Below are positions 54,388 to 62,878 of a stretch of 64,000 nucleotides of DNA, piece after piece. The notes below the pieces were generated by a model that searched no databases, was not told the origin of the DNA, and saw nothing but the letters and a program-made list of their open reading frames with translations. Where the stretch lies: the NCBI GenBank assembly GCA_963751955.1, contig CAVVWM010000002.1, positions 620,001 to 684,000 on the forward strand, given 5' to 3'. The DNA is from JABDIY01 sp963751955. GTDB lineage: Bacteria > Actinomycetota > Acidimicrobiia > Acidimicrobiales > SZUA-35. Within the stretch, counting starts at the first letter, position 1. The number at the start of each line of letters is the position of its first letter. Made by a program: the position numbers and the translations under genes.

Positions 54388-55007
54388 TCCTTCTGACCTC
54401 TTCTAGAGATGTTCCGAAGCATTTGTTCCACCAGGCCCGCCGCGATGAGCAAGGCCACCAGAATCGCAACCCATCGTGCGATCCTCCATACGATGTTCGG
54501 AACAACGGCGGGAGGATCGGTCGTGAGTTCGGTGAGGAACAGCGCCGTAAGTTCCTCGGCAGTGCCCTCCGATTCTCGAACTGCGCGCAGAGCGCTAAGC
54601 CGCTCAGAATCGAGGGCTTCGCTCGTCTCGGCTTCAATTTCACCTTCGAGCCCAAATCCGATGACCGCATCGAACTCCCCACCCTGTTGGACACGTACTA
54701 CGAACGAGCGAAGTTCGGGCAAGGGATCCACCGGGATGACAACCGCCATCTTGTAACCGAGCTGCGCAGCCTGCCTTACAACATCGGCGAGCAACTCGCG
54801 ATCAATGTTCTTGTCACGACTGTTGTGAACGAACACGCCATCTCGGCCAAGGGCAGGGACCACGCGACTGGGCTGTTCTGCCTCGACCGAGGGCGCTGCG
54901 AGAACGACTCCCGAAATGACCATCACCAAACTAAGGGCCGCCGGTAGAACACGGTCACCGGCGAAGGACAGGCAGCACAAGCGGGCCGCTGCTAATCGTT
55001 CCTTCAC
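54372..55007 (-). CDS. Membrane protein with signal peptide and C-terminal helix (Rv1476-like)
   Basis: 211 residues from GTG 55007. An N-terminal signal (VLPAALSLVMVISGVVLAAPSVEA) leads to an exported domain of about 110 residues (NIDRELLADVVRQAAQLGYKMAVVIPVDP), then one transmembrane helix (WVAILVALLIAAGLVEQML) and a basic tail. The layout resembles TPM-like and Rv1476-type membrane proteins, whose role is unclear. No catalytic motif is visible. Confidence 0.7.
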   Translation of the reverse strand: MKERLAAARLCCLSFAGDRVLPAALSLVMVISGVVLAAPSVEAEQPSRVVPALGRDGVFVHNSRDKNIDRELLADVVRQAAQLGYKMAVVIPVDPLPELRSFVVRVQQGGEFDAVIGFGLEGEIEAETSEALDSERLSALRAVRESEGTAEELTALFLTELTTDPPAVVPNIVWRIARWVAILVALLIAAGLVEQMLRNISRRGQKDQSAA

Positions 55008-55089
55008 CCGCCCGATTGTTCCACACGCCCCGCGCCGTCGGGCGCAGGCGCCCACTGTTTGGCATCGTGAGCGAGTCGGTACCCGACTG

Positions 55090-55608
55090 TTAGGTATGGT
55101 TCGACAAGAACCATTCACGGCTCTTGTCATGATCAACATCGGCCTGTAGGAACGCGCGGAATGCGTCTTCATCACCCTTGGATCGAGCCTTGAGTTCCTG
55201 TTTTGGTGACCCCTCGGCGGAGATCCGCTTCTGAGGTCCTAGCCGCTTTGATGCCGGCTGCTTCGCAGCCTGCTTGGCCGCCAGTGCTCGACGGTTCTCG
55301 TTGGCGACGTTGGCTGCCGCGGATCGCGCACGGGCGACAAGATCAACCTCAGGTTCAGCGAGTGCTCCGGGTTGCACCTGCGCCTTGAAGGCCATGAGCT
55401 CCACCTTTTCAGCCCGGAGAGACTCCAGTTCGGTTCGCAGAGCTTGAAGATACACCTCCATCTGACGACGCTGATCGAGCAATCGATTGGTCTCGTTTCG
55501 CACGCTGTTCAGCTCGCGAAGAACCGAGCCAACATGGTTGGCCAGATCGTCGGTTGCGCTGCGTCGTTCAGCCGCAAGCCGGGTCGACGATTCCTTGGTA
55601 ATCAACAT
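55090..55608 (-). CDS. Coiled-coil protein of unknown function
   Basis: About 172 residues from ATG 55608, just after GAGGAAG; ATG 55620 in the same frame is equally possible, and the frame is open to 55674. Residues about 15-85 form a predicted coiled coil (LNSVRNETNRLLDQRRQMEV, LRTELESLRAEKVEL). A basic Ala/Lys linker follows, with an acidic C-terminal segment. The C-terminus DVDHDKSREWFLSNHT is compact. Not recognised; a DivIVA-like or structural role is only speculation. Confidence 0.6.
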   Translation of the reverse strand: MLITKESSTRLAAERRSATDDLANHVGSVLRELNSVRNETNRLLDQRRQMEVYLQALRTELESLRAEKVELMAFKAQVQPGALAEPEVDLVARARSAAANVANENRRALAAKQAAKQPASKRLGPQKRISAEGSPKQELKARSKGDEDAFRAFLQADVDHDKSREWFLSNHT

Positions 55609-55729
55609 GCTTCCTCGCATTGAGAGCATTCCACAGCAGTCCGGTTTGGCCCGCTCTTCTGTTCCATCGGTCAAAGACCGCCAACGTTGACCCTGCTCTG
55701 ATCGCTGGGTGAGCGCCTATCCTTCATAT

Positions 55730-56441
55730 ATGTCTTCGCTGGTGTTCCGACAGCTGCTCTCCGGGCGCGACTTCGCCAAGCGCGACCCCATGGCCAGCCA
55801 AATGGTGAACTTTGCGTATCTCATCGGTGACCGGGCAAGCGGGGAAGCGATGTTGGTGGATCCGGCCTACGACGTGGAGGGACTACTACAGATCCTCGAC
55901 GAGGAAGGTTTGAGGCTCACCGGTGTGATTCGGAACCCACTATCACGCCGACCATTTGGGCGGGAGAATGATGGGATTCGATGTGATAGGTATCTCGGAT
56001 CTGTTAGCCCGCCAGGATGTGCCTATACATCTCCAGAAACCTGAGACTGAGTTCGTAACCAAGGTCACTGGCGTCGGTGCTGACCAGCTGGTCGGTCACG
56101 ATCCCGGCGACACACTGCACGTGGGCAACATCCCGCTTCAGCTACTTCACACCCCCGGGCATACCCCTGGTTCGCAGTGCATTCTGGTGGAGGACCGGCT
56201 GGTCTCGGGCGACACACTCTTTCTCGATGGCTGTGGCAGGACCGACCTTCCCGGCGGCGACGCCGAAACCCTCTATCACAGCATCAATTCGGGGCTGGCC
56301 GAAGTGGGCGACGACGTGATCCTGTGCCCCGGCCATCAGTACTCGCCCAAGCCCACACAAACCATGCTTGAAACGCGAGCCAACAACATCGTCTACCGCC
56401 CCAAAACCGCCGAACAGTGGCTCCGTATGTTCGGGGCCTGA
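55730..56441 (+). pseudogene. MBL-fold hydrolase (ETHE1/glyoxalase II-like), frameshifted
   Basis: The first frame from ATG 55730 (SSLVFRQLLSGRDFAKRD) runs to LTGVI at about 55930 and then loses sense. Another frame carries THYHADHLGGRMMGFDV (the HxHxDH zinc motif), HTPGHTPGSQCILV and SGDTLFLDGCGRTDLPGG to 56441. Removing one A in CGGAACCC near 55934 joins the two as GVIRTHYHADH. All metal residues are otherwise present, so this is either a base-insertion error or a fresh mutation. The complete product would be about 236 residues. Confidence 0.85.
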
Positions 56442-56478
56442 GTTCAGAGCAGTGAGGTCTCACCTCCGCACGGGGCGT

Positions 56479-57390
56479 TCAGTTCATTTGGGATCGGAGT
56501 GAGTCCATCCATTCGGTGGCGTCATTCCAGGCTTCGGTGTTTCGGAATCGGGTCTCCTCGTGGCCATCGCTGGCCGTGGGGTAGCTCCCCAGGAACTTCA
56601 CGTCGGCATGTTTGGCGTGGATGTTCTTGAGACAGTCGGCCACCACGTCATCGGCGATATGGCCTTCGAGATCCACGATGAACGCGTAGTCGCCCAGAGG
56701 CTTCTTGTCTGGGCGAGAGCTGAGTCGTGACAGGTTTATGTTCCTCGCTGCAAACTCCTGGAGTATCGCCACCAACGAACCGGGATGGTCGTGCTTCTGA
56801 CGCAACACCACGGTCGTCTTGTCGTGACCGCTGGGCGCCGGAACACCATCACGGGCCACCACCAAAAACCGTGTTTGGTTTTCCGGGTGATCGGCGATAT
56901 TCGAAGCGATCGTCTCCAACCCGTACTGCTCACCGGCAATGCTTGGTCCGAGGGCGGCTACACCGCTGGTCTCGGCTGCAATGCGGGCGCCATCGGCTGT
57001 GGAATTCGCCGGCTGCACCGTGACATCGGGCAGCTTGGCCCGCAGAAACGCGCGGCACTGAGCATTCGCTACCGGGTGAGAAGCCACCGCCTTGATGTCG
57101 TTCAACGTCGTACCGGGCTGGGCCATCAGTTGCATAGTGATGCCGAGTACAACCTCACGCTGGATCAGCAGATCGGTGTCGAAGGCCAGAGTGTCCATCG
57201 TGACGTTGACCATTCCCTCGATCGCGTTTTCGATTGCTACGAAGCCGAGCTCAACTTCACCGTCGCGGCAGGCGTACAACACATCGACGAAGGTTCGCAT
57301 CGGAAAGAGGTCCATGGCCTCGAGATCGCTCTCGCTTCGCAGCGCCTGTTCGGTGAAGGTTCCCGGAGGCCCAAGGTATGCGATAGTCAC
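56479..57390 (-). CDS. pheA: Prephenate dehydratase
   Basis: Converts prephenate to phenylpyruvate for phenylalanine. 303 residues. The N-terminal substrate domain starts TIAYLGPPGTFTEQA; the catalytic Thr-Arg-Phe motif is in NQTRFLVVAR. The C-terminal ACT domain (GSLVAILQEFAARNINLSRL, SSRPDKKPLGDYAFIVDLEGH) binds Phe for feedback control. A tail of about 40 residues follows the ACT domain. Monofunctional, without chorismate mutase. Confidence 0.95.
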   Translation of the reverse strand: MTIAYLGPPGTFTEQALRSESDLEAMDLFPMRTFVDVLYACRDGEVELGFVAIENAIEGMVNVTMDTLAFDTDLLIQREVVLGITMQLMAQPGTTLNDIKAVASHPVANAQCRAFLRAKLPDVTVQPANSTADGARIAAETSGVAALGPSIAGEQYGLETIASNIADHPENQTRFLVVARDGVPAPSGHDKTTVVLRQKHDHPGSLVAILQEFAARNINLSRLSSRPDKKPLGDYAFIVDLEGHIADDVVADCLKNIHAKHADVKFLGSYPTASDGHEETRFRNTEAWNDATEWMDSLRSQMN

Positions 57391-57445
57391 GTAGTCAGCC
57401 TACGAGCTGAACCCCGGCGGCCTGTCGGTTTCAATCGAGCACACC

Positions 57446-57919
57446 TCAACCAAGCGCCGAGCGCACGAGGGCCGAAACCCGCTTGCCGTCGGCGTCGCCG
57501 CCGACAGCAGCCATCACGGCCTTCATCGCAGCACCCATCTGTGACATCTCGGAGAAACCGCCGACTTCAAGTGCCTCGGTGACCTTGGCCTGGAGTTCTT
57601 CCTCGCTCATCGCAGCCGGTAGGTACTCGGCAATGATCGCCGCTTCTGCTTCCTCAGCCGCCGCTTGCTCTTCCCGGCCACCTGCACGGAAGGCCTCGAT
57701 GCTCTCGGTTCGCTGCTTCAGCTGACGTTTCAGCACGGATTGAACGCCGGAATCGTCGAGCTCGATCGCTGTCTCGCCAGCTTTCTCCTCGGCCATGACG
57801 GCCGCCATGAGCAGCCGAAGGGTGCCGGTTCGGAATTTGTCACCGGCTTTCATCGAAGCTGTCATGTCGGAACGGAGCTTGGCTTTGAGACCGCTCTCGG
57901 CGGCGTCGGTAGAAGGCAT
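57446..57919 (-). CDS. GatB/YqeY domain protein
   Basis: 157 residues. The all-helical YqeY fold is indicated by LKAKLRSDMTASMKAGDKF, RTGTLRLLMAAVMAEE, then IAEYLPAAMSEEELQAKV and MGAAMKAVMAAVGGDADGKRVSALV. YqeY resembles the tRNA-binding tail of GatB; a role in tRNA handling is assumed for the family but not shown. It lies 55 bp upstream of pheA on the same strand. Confidence 0.93.
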   Translation of the reverse strand: MPSTDAAESGLKAKLRSDMTASMKAGDKFRTGTLRLLMAAVMAEEKAGETAIELDDSGVQSVLKRQLKQRTESIEAFRAGGREEQAAAEEAEAAIIAEYLPAAMSEEELQAKVTEALEVGGFSEMSQMGAAMKAVMAAVGGDADGKRVSALVRSALG

Positions 57920-57937
57920 GATTCCAGTGTCGCGTGA

Positions 57938-58855
57938 TCAGGCGACGGTCGCGAGGAATTCCAGCACGGCGGCTGTGAAGACATCGTTCACATCGCCAGC
58001 GACCATATGGGCAGCATCAACAACATCCACATAGTTGGCGTGAGGCACGGTCGCCATGAACTCTCCTACCTCGGCGTCGGTTACCAGGTCGCTCTTGCGG
58101 CCCCGGATCAACAGCACCGGACACTCGAGCCCCTTGGCAGCGTGCACGAGCTTTTCGTGGCGTGTGACGTGGTCTTGATCGTCGTCTCCTCGCACACTCA
58201 TGAATGCAGGATCCCAGTGCCAGCGCCAGCGGCCGTCGTCGCCGAGGCGGAGGTTTTTGCGCAGCCCGTCGAGGTTCTTCGTGCGCAACCGGCCGGGCTG
58301 GTATGCAGCAACAACATCGGCAGCTTCTTCCAACGAAGTGAATCCCGTCTGACTGGTGGTGGCCATAAAAGTCAGGATTCGATCAACACCTCCGAGCGCG
58401 GGCTGGGCTGTGATATCGACCAGAACCAGTGCACGCATCGATTCCGCAAGGTCGTCGGCGGCCAACATGCCGGCCATGCCTCCGAGTGAAGCGCCGATCC
58501 AGATCGCGGGCTGATCGAGCTGGTCAAGAACAGCTACCGCGTCAGCGCCGTAGTCGGTGAACCGGTAATTCCCGGCAGGATCCCAGTCGCTATCGCCGTG
58601 ACCGCGTTGGTCGATCGAATAGACGGCGTGGCCGATCTCGGCGATCGCAGCTGCGGTTTGACCCCACGAATGGCGGGTCTGTCCTCCGCCGTGGGCGAGG
58701 ATCACCGGGGTCAGCTCCCCAGGCCAGTAATCGGCGACCAGGGTCACCTCGGGCTTCGAGCTCTTGAATTCGATCGTCGTTGGGGCGGCCCGCACCGCAC
58801 GATGGTGCCAGCGAAGTGGGTCTGTTCCAAACCCGGTGTCGACACTCGACGGCAT
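57938..58855 (-). CDS. Alpha/beta-fold hydrolase
   Basis: 305 residues from ATG 58855. HGGGQTRHSW is the oxyanion loop; the nucleophile Ser lies in GASLGGMAG, the acid probably in the RGRKSDLVTDAEV strand, and His in VVDAAHMVAGD near the end. The substrate is unknown. The frame is open to 59593 but crosses tRNA-Ser, so that extension is rejected. The next gene (yqeY) starts 18 bp beyond its stop. Confidence 0.9.
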   Translation of the reverse strand: MPSSVDTGFGTDPLRWHHRAVRAAPTTIEFKSSKPEVTLVADYWPGELTPVILAHGGGQTRHSWGQTAAAIAEIGHAVYSIDQRGHGDSDWDPAGNYRFTDYGADAVAVLDQLDQPAIWIGASLGGMAGMLAADDLAESMRALVLVDITAQPALGGVDRILTFMATTSQTGFTSLEEAADVVAAYQPGRLRTKNLDGLRKNLRLGDDGRWRWHWDPAFMSVRGDDDQDHVTRHEKLVHAAKGLECPVLLIRGRKSDLVTDAEVGEFMATVPHANYVDVVDAAHMVAGDVNDVFTAAVLEFLATVA

Positions 58856-58871
58856 TGCTACCTTTGTCAGC

Positions 58872-58958
58872 GGAGAGATGGCAGAGCGGACTATTGCGTC
58901 GGTCTTGAAAACCGTTGTGGCTTCACGGTCACCGGGGGTTCGAATCCCCCTCTCTCCG
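58872..58958 (+). tRNA. tRNA-Ser (anticodon TGA)
   Basis: GGAGAGATGGCAGAGCGG at the 5' end, anticodon loop CTTGAAA giving TGA, a long class II variable arm, T-arm GGGGGTTCGAATCCCCC, acceptor CTCTCC and discriminator G. 87 nt. The 180 bp up to the next gene show nothing clear. Confidence 0.97.
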
Positions 58959-59138
58959 CTCGTCCCGAAATTCTTGCTGAGGGTTACGTTCTGCGTCGCC
59001 CCAGCAGGTATTTCGGGGAGATGTAGGCCCACTGGCCAGATGAGAACGGCACGGTGGTAGATCAGCGCCTCGGTGAGGGAAAGTACCTGCAAAGGTATGA
59101 CCGATTTCTGTCGATACACATGCGTGACCGTGGCCAGT

Positions 59139-60845
59139 ATGAAAGATGTCAAGCAGATGCTTGTGTCGGAGGTATACCTCGAACGCCTCCTGACCAGTCG
59201 CGTGCCCCTAGTGGAGACGGTACTGGGCGCCATCGTGTGGCTAGGGATCGTGGTCGGCTTCGTACACGATGTTGGGACTGCCCAGTGGATGCTCTCGGCT
59301 CTCGTCGCGTTGCCGCTAGCTCTGCGCTTGGCCGAGCGGGCGTCGTCGGGTCCCGTGTCGGCATCGATCTCGTGGCTGCGTGCCTTCGCAGTTCCAGTGG
59401 CAGTGGTTTCCTCGCTGTCCCTCTTCGCTCCCGGTCCGCTCGCTTTCTTGCTGTCGCTTCCCTGGTTGGTTCTTACTTCTCTCGTTGCGATCACCGGTGT
59501 CATCCGGTTCCTAAGTCGACCAACGTTCGCAACAACGATGGTGGCCATGGACTTTGGGCTGTTGATGGTCGGGGTTGCGGGTGCCGGGTTCACGCTCGGT
59601 CGAATGGGTGTCGCCAGCCTTGCGAATTTCGAGCTGCACTCGATTGCGTTCGTGATTCCCGTTGTAGCGGCCGAGTGTGTTCATCGGCGGCAAGGTCGGT
59701 GGTGGATCGCACACACGCTGGCCATCTGTATTCCTGTAGGCGTGGTCGCTGTGCTCTTTGATGGGGTCGCCCAACTCGCCGGCTACACAGTGATCGGTGT
59801 CGCATGCGCCATCGTCGCTGTCCTACTCATACGGGTCGGCACCGAACAGCCGGTCAGAGCCCAGATCGCGCTTCTGGTTGGAGGCGTTGCCCTCGGCCTG
59901 GGAGCGGGACTTCTCGTAGCCGGGGAAACATTCACCTACTTCGTACTGGACGGAGAAGCACTTGATCTGATGCGAACCTTCGACGGACCACTCATCGGTC
60001 TGGGATTCGCCGTGCCGGCCCTGCTCGGTCTGAACCTCCTGGCCGCCGAACCCTTTGCCGATCAACGCCGCACGTTCTTCCACCTCGGCCCACCGACACG
60101 GGAACAGCTGAGCCGGCTGGTGGAGGACCTCGAACCTCAGGTTCCGAAAGCCGATGTAAATCCGTTGGCTGAAGTCGCACCTGCGGGTTACCGGCTCCAC
60201 AGGATCTCGAGGTCGATTCCCGACTTCGAGAATTCATGCGAAGCGCTCTGGAATTGGGCTGGGCACGAAGCGGCCGGGATCGAACTCACTCCAGAACAAC
60301 CTCCGATCCTCATTGGCAGGAACGTCTTGTTCACCGTCCCGGTGGGGCCCTTCACCATCACTTCTACCGGTCGGATAGCTGCTTTGATCAGCGACGAAGA
60401 CCACTACGGCTTCGTCTATTCCACGCTCGATCATCATCCCTTCGTCGGAACTGAAGCGATAATCCTCGACAAGTCCTCTGGACAGTCAACGCTGACGAGT
60501 TCAACGGTGTGGCGTCCGAACTGTCTTGCTGCTCGACTGGCCAGGCCAATTGCAGATCGGATCCTCGATCGAACCGTCAGCCGCTACCTCGATGGGATCG
60601 CTGACGCTGAGACCGCAACGATCGGCGCCCGCATGATGGATCTGATGTCGGACATGAGCAAAAGGCACTACGAAGTGTCCAGAGACGCGATTCGAGCCGA
60701 ATCGACGGCGACATTCCCCTCCGCTACGAACGTCATGGAGGAAGAAGTTGCCACCCAGCCGCTCAGCGAGTTCGAGGCTTTGTTCACAACCCCTCTCAAG
60801 GGGACCGGCAGCGACGATCAACCACCCGAGAACGATCAGTTGTAG
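59139..60845 (+). CDS. YndJ-like membrane domain fused to a DUF1990 domain
   Basis: About 568 residues from ATG 59139; ATG 59073 in the same frame is possible. The first half (about 25-310) has roughly nine hydrophobic helices and the YndJ-like patch GFTLGRMGVASLANFELHSIAF. The second half (about 345-510) matches the DUF1990 pattern: PAGYRLHRISRSI, FTVPVGPFTITSTGRIAALI, DHYGFVYSTLDHHPFVGTEA and ARPIADRILDRTVSRYL. Both domains often occur as separate proteins. The role is unknown; the soluble domain may bind a lipid or other small ligand. Confidence 0.78.
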   Translation: MKDVKQMLVSEVYLERLLTSRVPLVETVLGAIVWLGIVVGFVHDVGTAQWMLSALVALPLALRLAERASSGPVSASISWLRAFAVPVAVVSSLSLFAPGPLAFLLSLPWLVLTSLVAITGVIRFLSRPTFATTMVAMDFGLLMVGVAGAGFTLGRMGVASLANFELHSIAFVIPVVAAECVHRRQGRWWIAHTLAICIPVGVVAVLFDGVAQLAGYTVIGVACAIVAVLLIRVGTEQPVRAQIALLVGGVALGLGAGLLVAGETFTYFVLDGEALDLMRTFDGPLIGLGFAVPALLGLNLLAAEPFADQRRTFFHLGPPTREQLSRLVEDLEPQVPKADVNPLAEVAPAGYRLHRISRSIPDFENSCEALWNWAGHEAAGIELTPEQPPILIGRNVLFTVPVGPFTITSTGRIAALISDEDHYGFVYSTLDHHPFVGTEAIILDKSSGQSTLTSSTVWRPNCLAARLARPIADRILDRTVSRYLDGIADAETATIGARMMDLMSDMSKRHYEVSRDAIRAESTATFPSATNVMEEEVATQPLSEFEALFTTPLKGTGSDDQPPENDQL

Positions 60846-60975
60846 GCAGCGCCCTGATCTAGCTGTCGCAGAAACCTGGACCTCGCTCAAACAATTGGGT
60901 CATCGTTCTGGTTGGGCACGTGTCCCCACCGAGACGAGCCTCGCAGGGTTTGGGGGTGCGGCCTAGACTGCCCAT

Positions 60976-61674
60976 ATGGCCGAGTACACCTCTCCGGAAC
61001 ACCATCCGGCGTTCGAGGAGTACTGCGAAACGATCTTCGAACTGAACGAGGACGGCCAACGGGTCATCCAGGCCCGCATCGCCGAGCGGCTGGAAGTCTC
61101 TCGGCCGGCGGTCTCGGAAATGGTTCGACGCCTGGTCGACGAGGGCCTGGTCTTCGTGGAATCACACGAGATCAAGCTCACCGACGATGGCCGCACCCTC
61201 GCCACCACCATGGTGCGGCGCCATCGCCTCGCTGAACGTTTTCTTACCGACATGCTCGGGCTCTCCTGGGCCCAGGCCCACCATGAGGCCGGCAAGTGGG
61301 AGCATGTGATCAGCCCTGCGGTGGAAGAAGCCATCGTGCGCCAACTCGATGATCCCACCACCTGTCCACATGGCAATCCCATTCCCGGGTCGGGCTATGT
61401 GGCACCCAAGCTGGTGGCTCTGTCAACCCTCGGAACTGGTGAGACGGCAGTAATAACAAGAATCCCCGAGGAGCTCGAATTCACTCCGGGCCTACTGGAA
61501 TTTCTTGAGACCAACGCCATCGTTCCGGGCGTCACGGCGGCTGTGATCGCTTCCTCGCCCGACGGCACCACCACCATCGATGTTGGCGGATCGGTTGTAG
61601 GTGTGAGCGCATTCACCGCCGAACGAATTCTGGTGGCCGAAGCTCAGCCCGCCACGGCAGCAACGAACGCCTGA
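60976..61674 (+). CDS. DtxR/IdeR/MntR-family metal-dependent repressor
   Basis: 232 residues. An N-terminal winged helix (ARIAERLEVSRPAVSEMVRRL) is followed by the metal-binding dimerisation domain with HRLAERFLTDMLGL, the HHEAGKWEHVIS helix and CPHGNPIPG, and then a C-terminal SH3/FeoA-like domain. Ligands fit an Fe(II) or Mn(II) sensor. It converges on a ferric-type ABC transporter, a likely target together with redox genes. A hairpin element begins 4 bp after its stop. Confidence 0.94.
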   Translation: MAEYTSPEHHPAFEEYCETIFELNEDGQRVIQARIAERLEVSRPAVSEMVRRLVDEGLVFVESHEIKLTDDGRTLATTMVRRHRLAERFLTDMLGLSWAQAHHEAGKWEHVISPAVEEAIVRQLDDPTTCPHGNPIPGSGYVAPKLVALSTLGTGETAVITRIPEELEFTPGLLEFLETNAIVPGVTAAVIASSPDGTTTIDVGGSVVGVSAFTAERILVAEAQPATAATNA

Positions 61675-61678
61675 TACT

Positions 61679-61757
61679 GCGTACCCAGGTCACCTCACCG
61701 CGATTCATATGTGCGGAACCCACGCAAATGGTGGGATGGGTACGCTTTTCGGCGTGG
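61679..61757 (+). repeat. Structured hairpin repeat element, copy R4, also a probable dtxR terminator
   Basis: GCGTACCCA (61679-61687) pairs perfectly with TGGGTACGC (61737-61745), enclosing CCCAC-GCAAATG-GTGGG. CTTTTCGGCG follows, so it resembles an intrinsic terminator for the plus-strand regulator gene. CCCACGCAAATGGTGGG through CTTTTCGGCG is nearly identical to R3. On the minus strand the element encodes the last 17 or so residues and the stop of fbpC. Confidence 0.75.
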
Positions 61758-62865
61758 CCAGGTTAGGTGTGGGGCCAGACGGGGACGCTGTCGCCGGAGA
61801 AACAACGTCGACTCGATCGCCGGGCCGGAACTGAGCCGTTATTGAACGCACGGTTGCCGCTGTGCCGTCGTCCATCACCACGTCGTATCGCACATCGTGG
61901 CCGTAATACTCGATGTCTGCCACGACGGCGGTGTCACCGCGACGAAGGCGTAGTTGTTCGGGTCTCACGATGGCGGTTGCCGGCCCCTGCCGAACAGAGG
62001 TTCCATTCACCTGACGAGCAGGCAGGCGACCCAATGACGTCGCAATTGCATCATCGCTGTACCGACCCTCGAGGCGAACCCCGTCACCCACGAACTGGGC
62101 CACCCACGGTGTAGCTGGGTTCCTGTACAGCTCAGACGGTGTGCCCACCTGTTCGATCGAGCCATTCAACATCACTGCGATTTGTTCGCCCATGGCGAAG
62201 GCTTCTTCCTGATCGTGAGTCACCACGATGGTGGTGATCCCCAGCGACGCGATCAGCCTCTTCACGTCGCGACGGATCTGCACCCTCAAGCCGGCGTCGA
62301 GCGCGGAGAAGGGCTCATCGAGCAAGAGAACCGAGGGGGCAGGCGCAAGCGCACGAGCCACCGCAACCCTCTGTTGTTGGCCTCCCGACAGAGTTCCAGG
62401 CATTCGGTCCGCGTACTGATGCATGTCGACCAGTCGCAGCATCTCCATCACCCGCTGCGAAGCCTCGGCATGTTCTCGCAGCCCGAACCGAACGTTTTGC
62501 TCCACGGTGAGGTGTGGGAACAATCCGCCATCCTGAAACACCATGCCCACCCGGCGCTTCTCCGGGGCCAGCATGATGTGATCCCCCGACACCGTGGTCT
62601 CGCCCACGACGATTCGACCGCTGGACAGCTCTTGGAGGCCGGCGATGGCTCGGAGCAGTGTCGTTTTGCCACAGCCGCTGGGTCCAAGCAGAGCGAGCAC
62701 CTGGCCGGCGTCTACATCGAGAGATGCGCTGGCAACCACAGCCCCACCACCAAGCTTCACCGACGCAGCTTCAAGCGAGACGGGTTCAGGGGTGAGGGCC
62801 CGCTGAACTGCAGGCGATGGGGTGGGTGCGACCACGTTGTGAAGGGTACCGAACATCAAGGTCAC
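61705..62865 (-). CDS. ABC transporter ATP-binding protein, ferric iron/thiamine type (FbpC-like)
   Basis: 386 residues. Walker A GPSGCGKTTLL, Q-loop GMVFQDGGLFPH, signature LSGGQQQR, Walker B SVLLLDEPFSALD and H-loop VVTHDQEEA are intact. A C-terminal TOBE-like domain (AIVRPEQLRLRRGDTAVV) follows. The final residues (PKSVPIPPFAWVPHI) are encoded by repeat element R4 and look like a recent C-terminal extension. GTG 62865 is used; an ATG three codons in is also possible. It follows the permease gene by 13 bp. Confidence 0.93.
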   Translation of the reverse strand: MTLMFGTLHNVVAPTPSPAVQRALTPEPVSLEAASVKLGGGAVVASASLDVDAGQVLALLGPSGCGKTTLLRAIAGLQELSSGRIVVGETTVSGDHIMLAPEKRRVGMVFQDGGLFPHLTVEQNVRFGLREHAEASQRVMEMLRLVDMHQYADRMPGTLSGGQQQRVAVARALAPAPSVLLLDEPFSALDAGLRVQIRRDVKRLIASLGITTIVVTHDQEEAFAMGEQIAVMLNGSIEQVGTPSELYRNPATPWVAQFVGDGVRLEGRYSDDAIATSLGRLPARQVNGTSVRQGPATAIVRPEQLRLRRGDTAVVADIEYYGHDVRYDVVMDDGTAATVRSITAQFRPGDRVDVVSPATASPSGPTPNLATPKSVPIPPFAWVPHI

Positions 62866-62878
62866 GGGAGCAGCCTCA

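Noticed and set aside
58856..59593. Upstream extension of the alpha/beta hydrolase frame
   Set aside because: It runs through tRNA-Ser and under the YndJ-like gene; an ATG at 58855 opens the conserved region.
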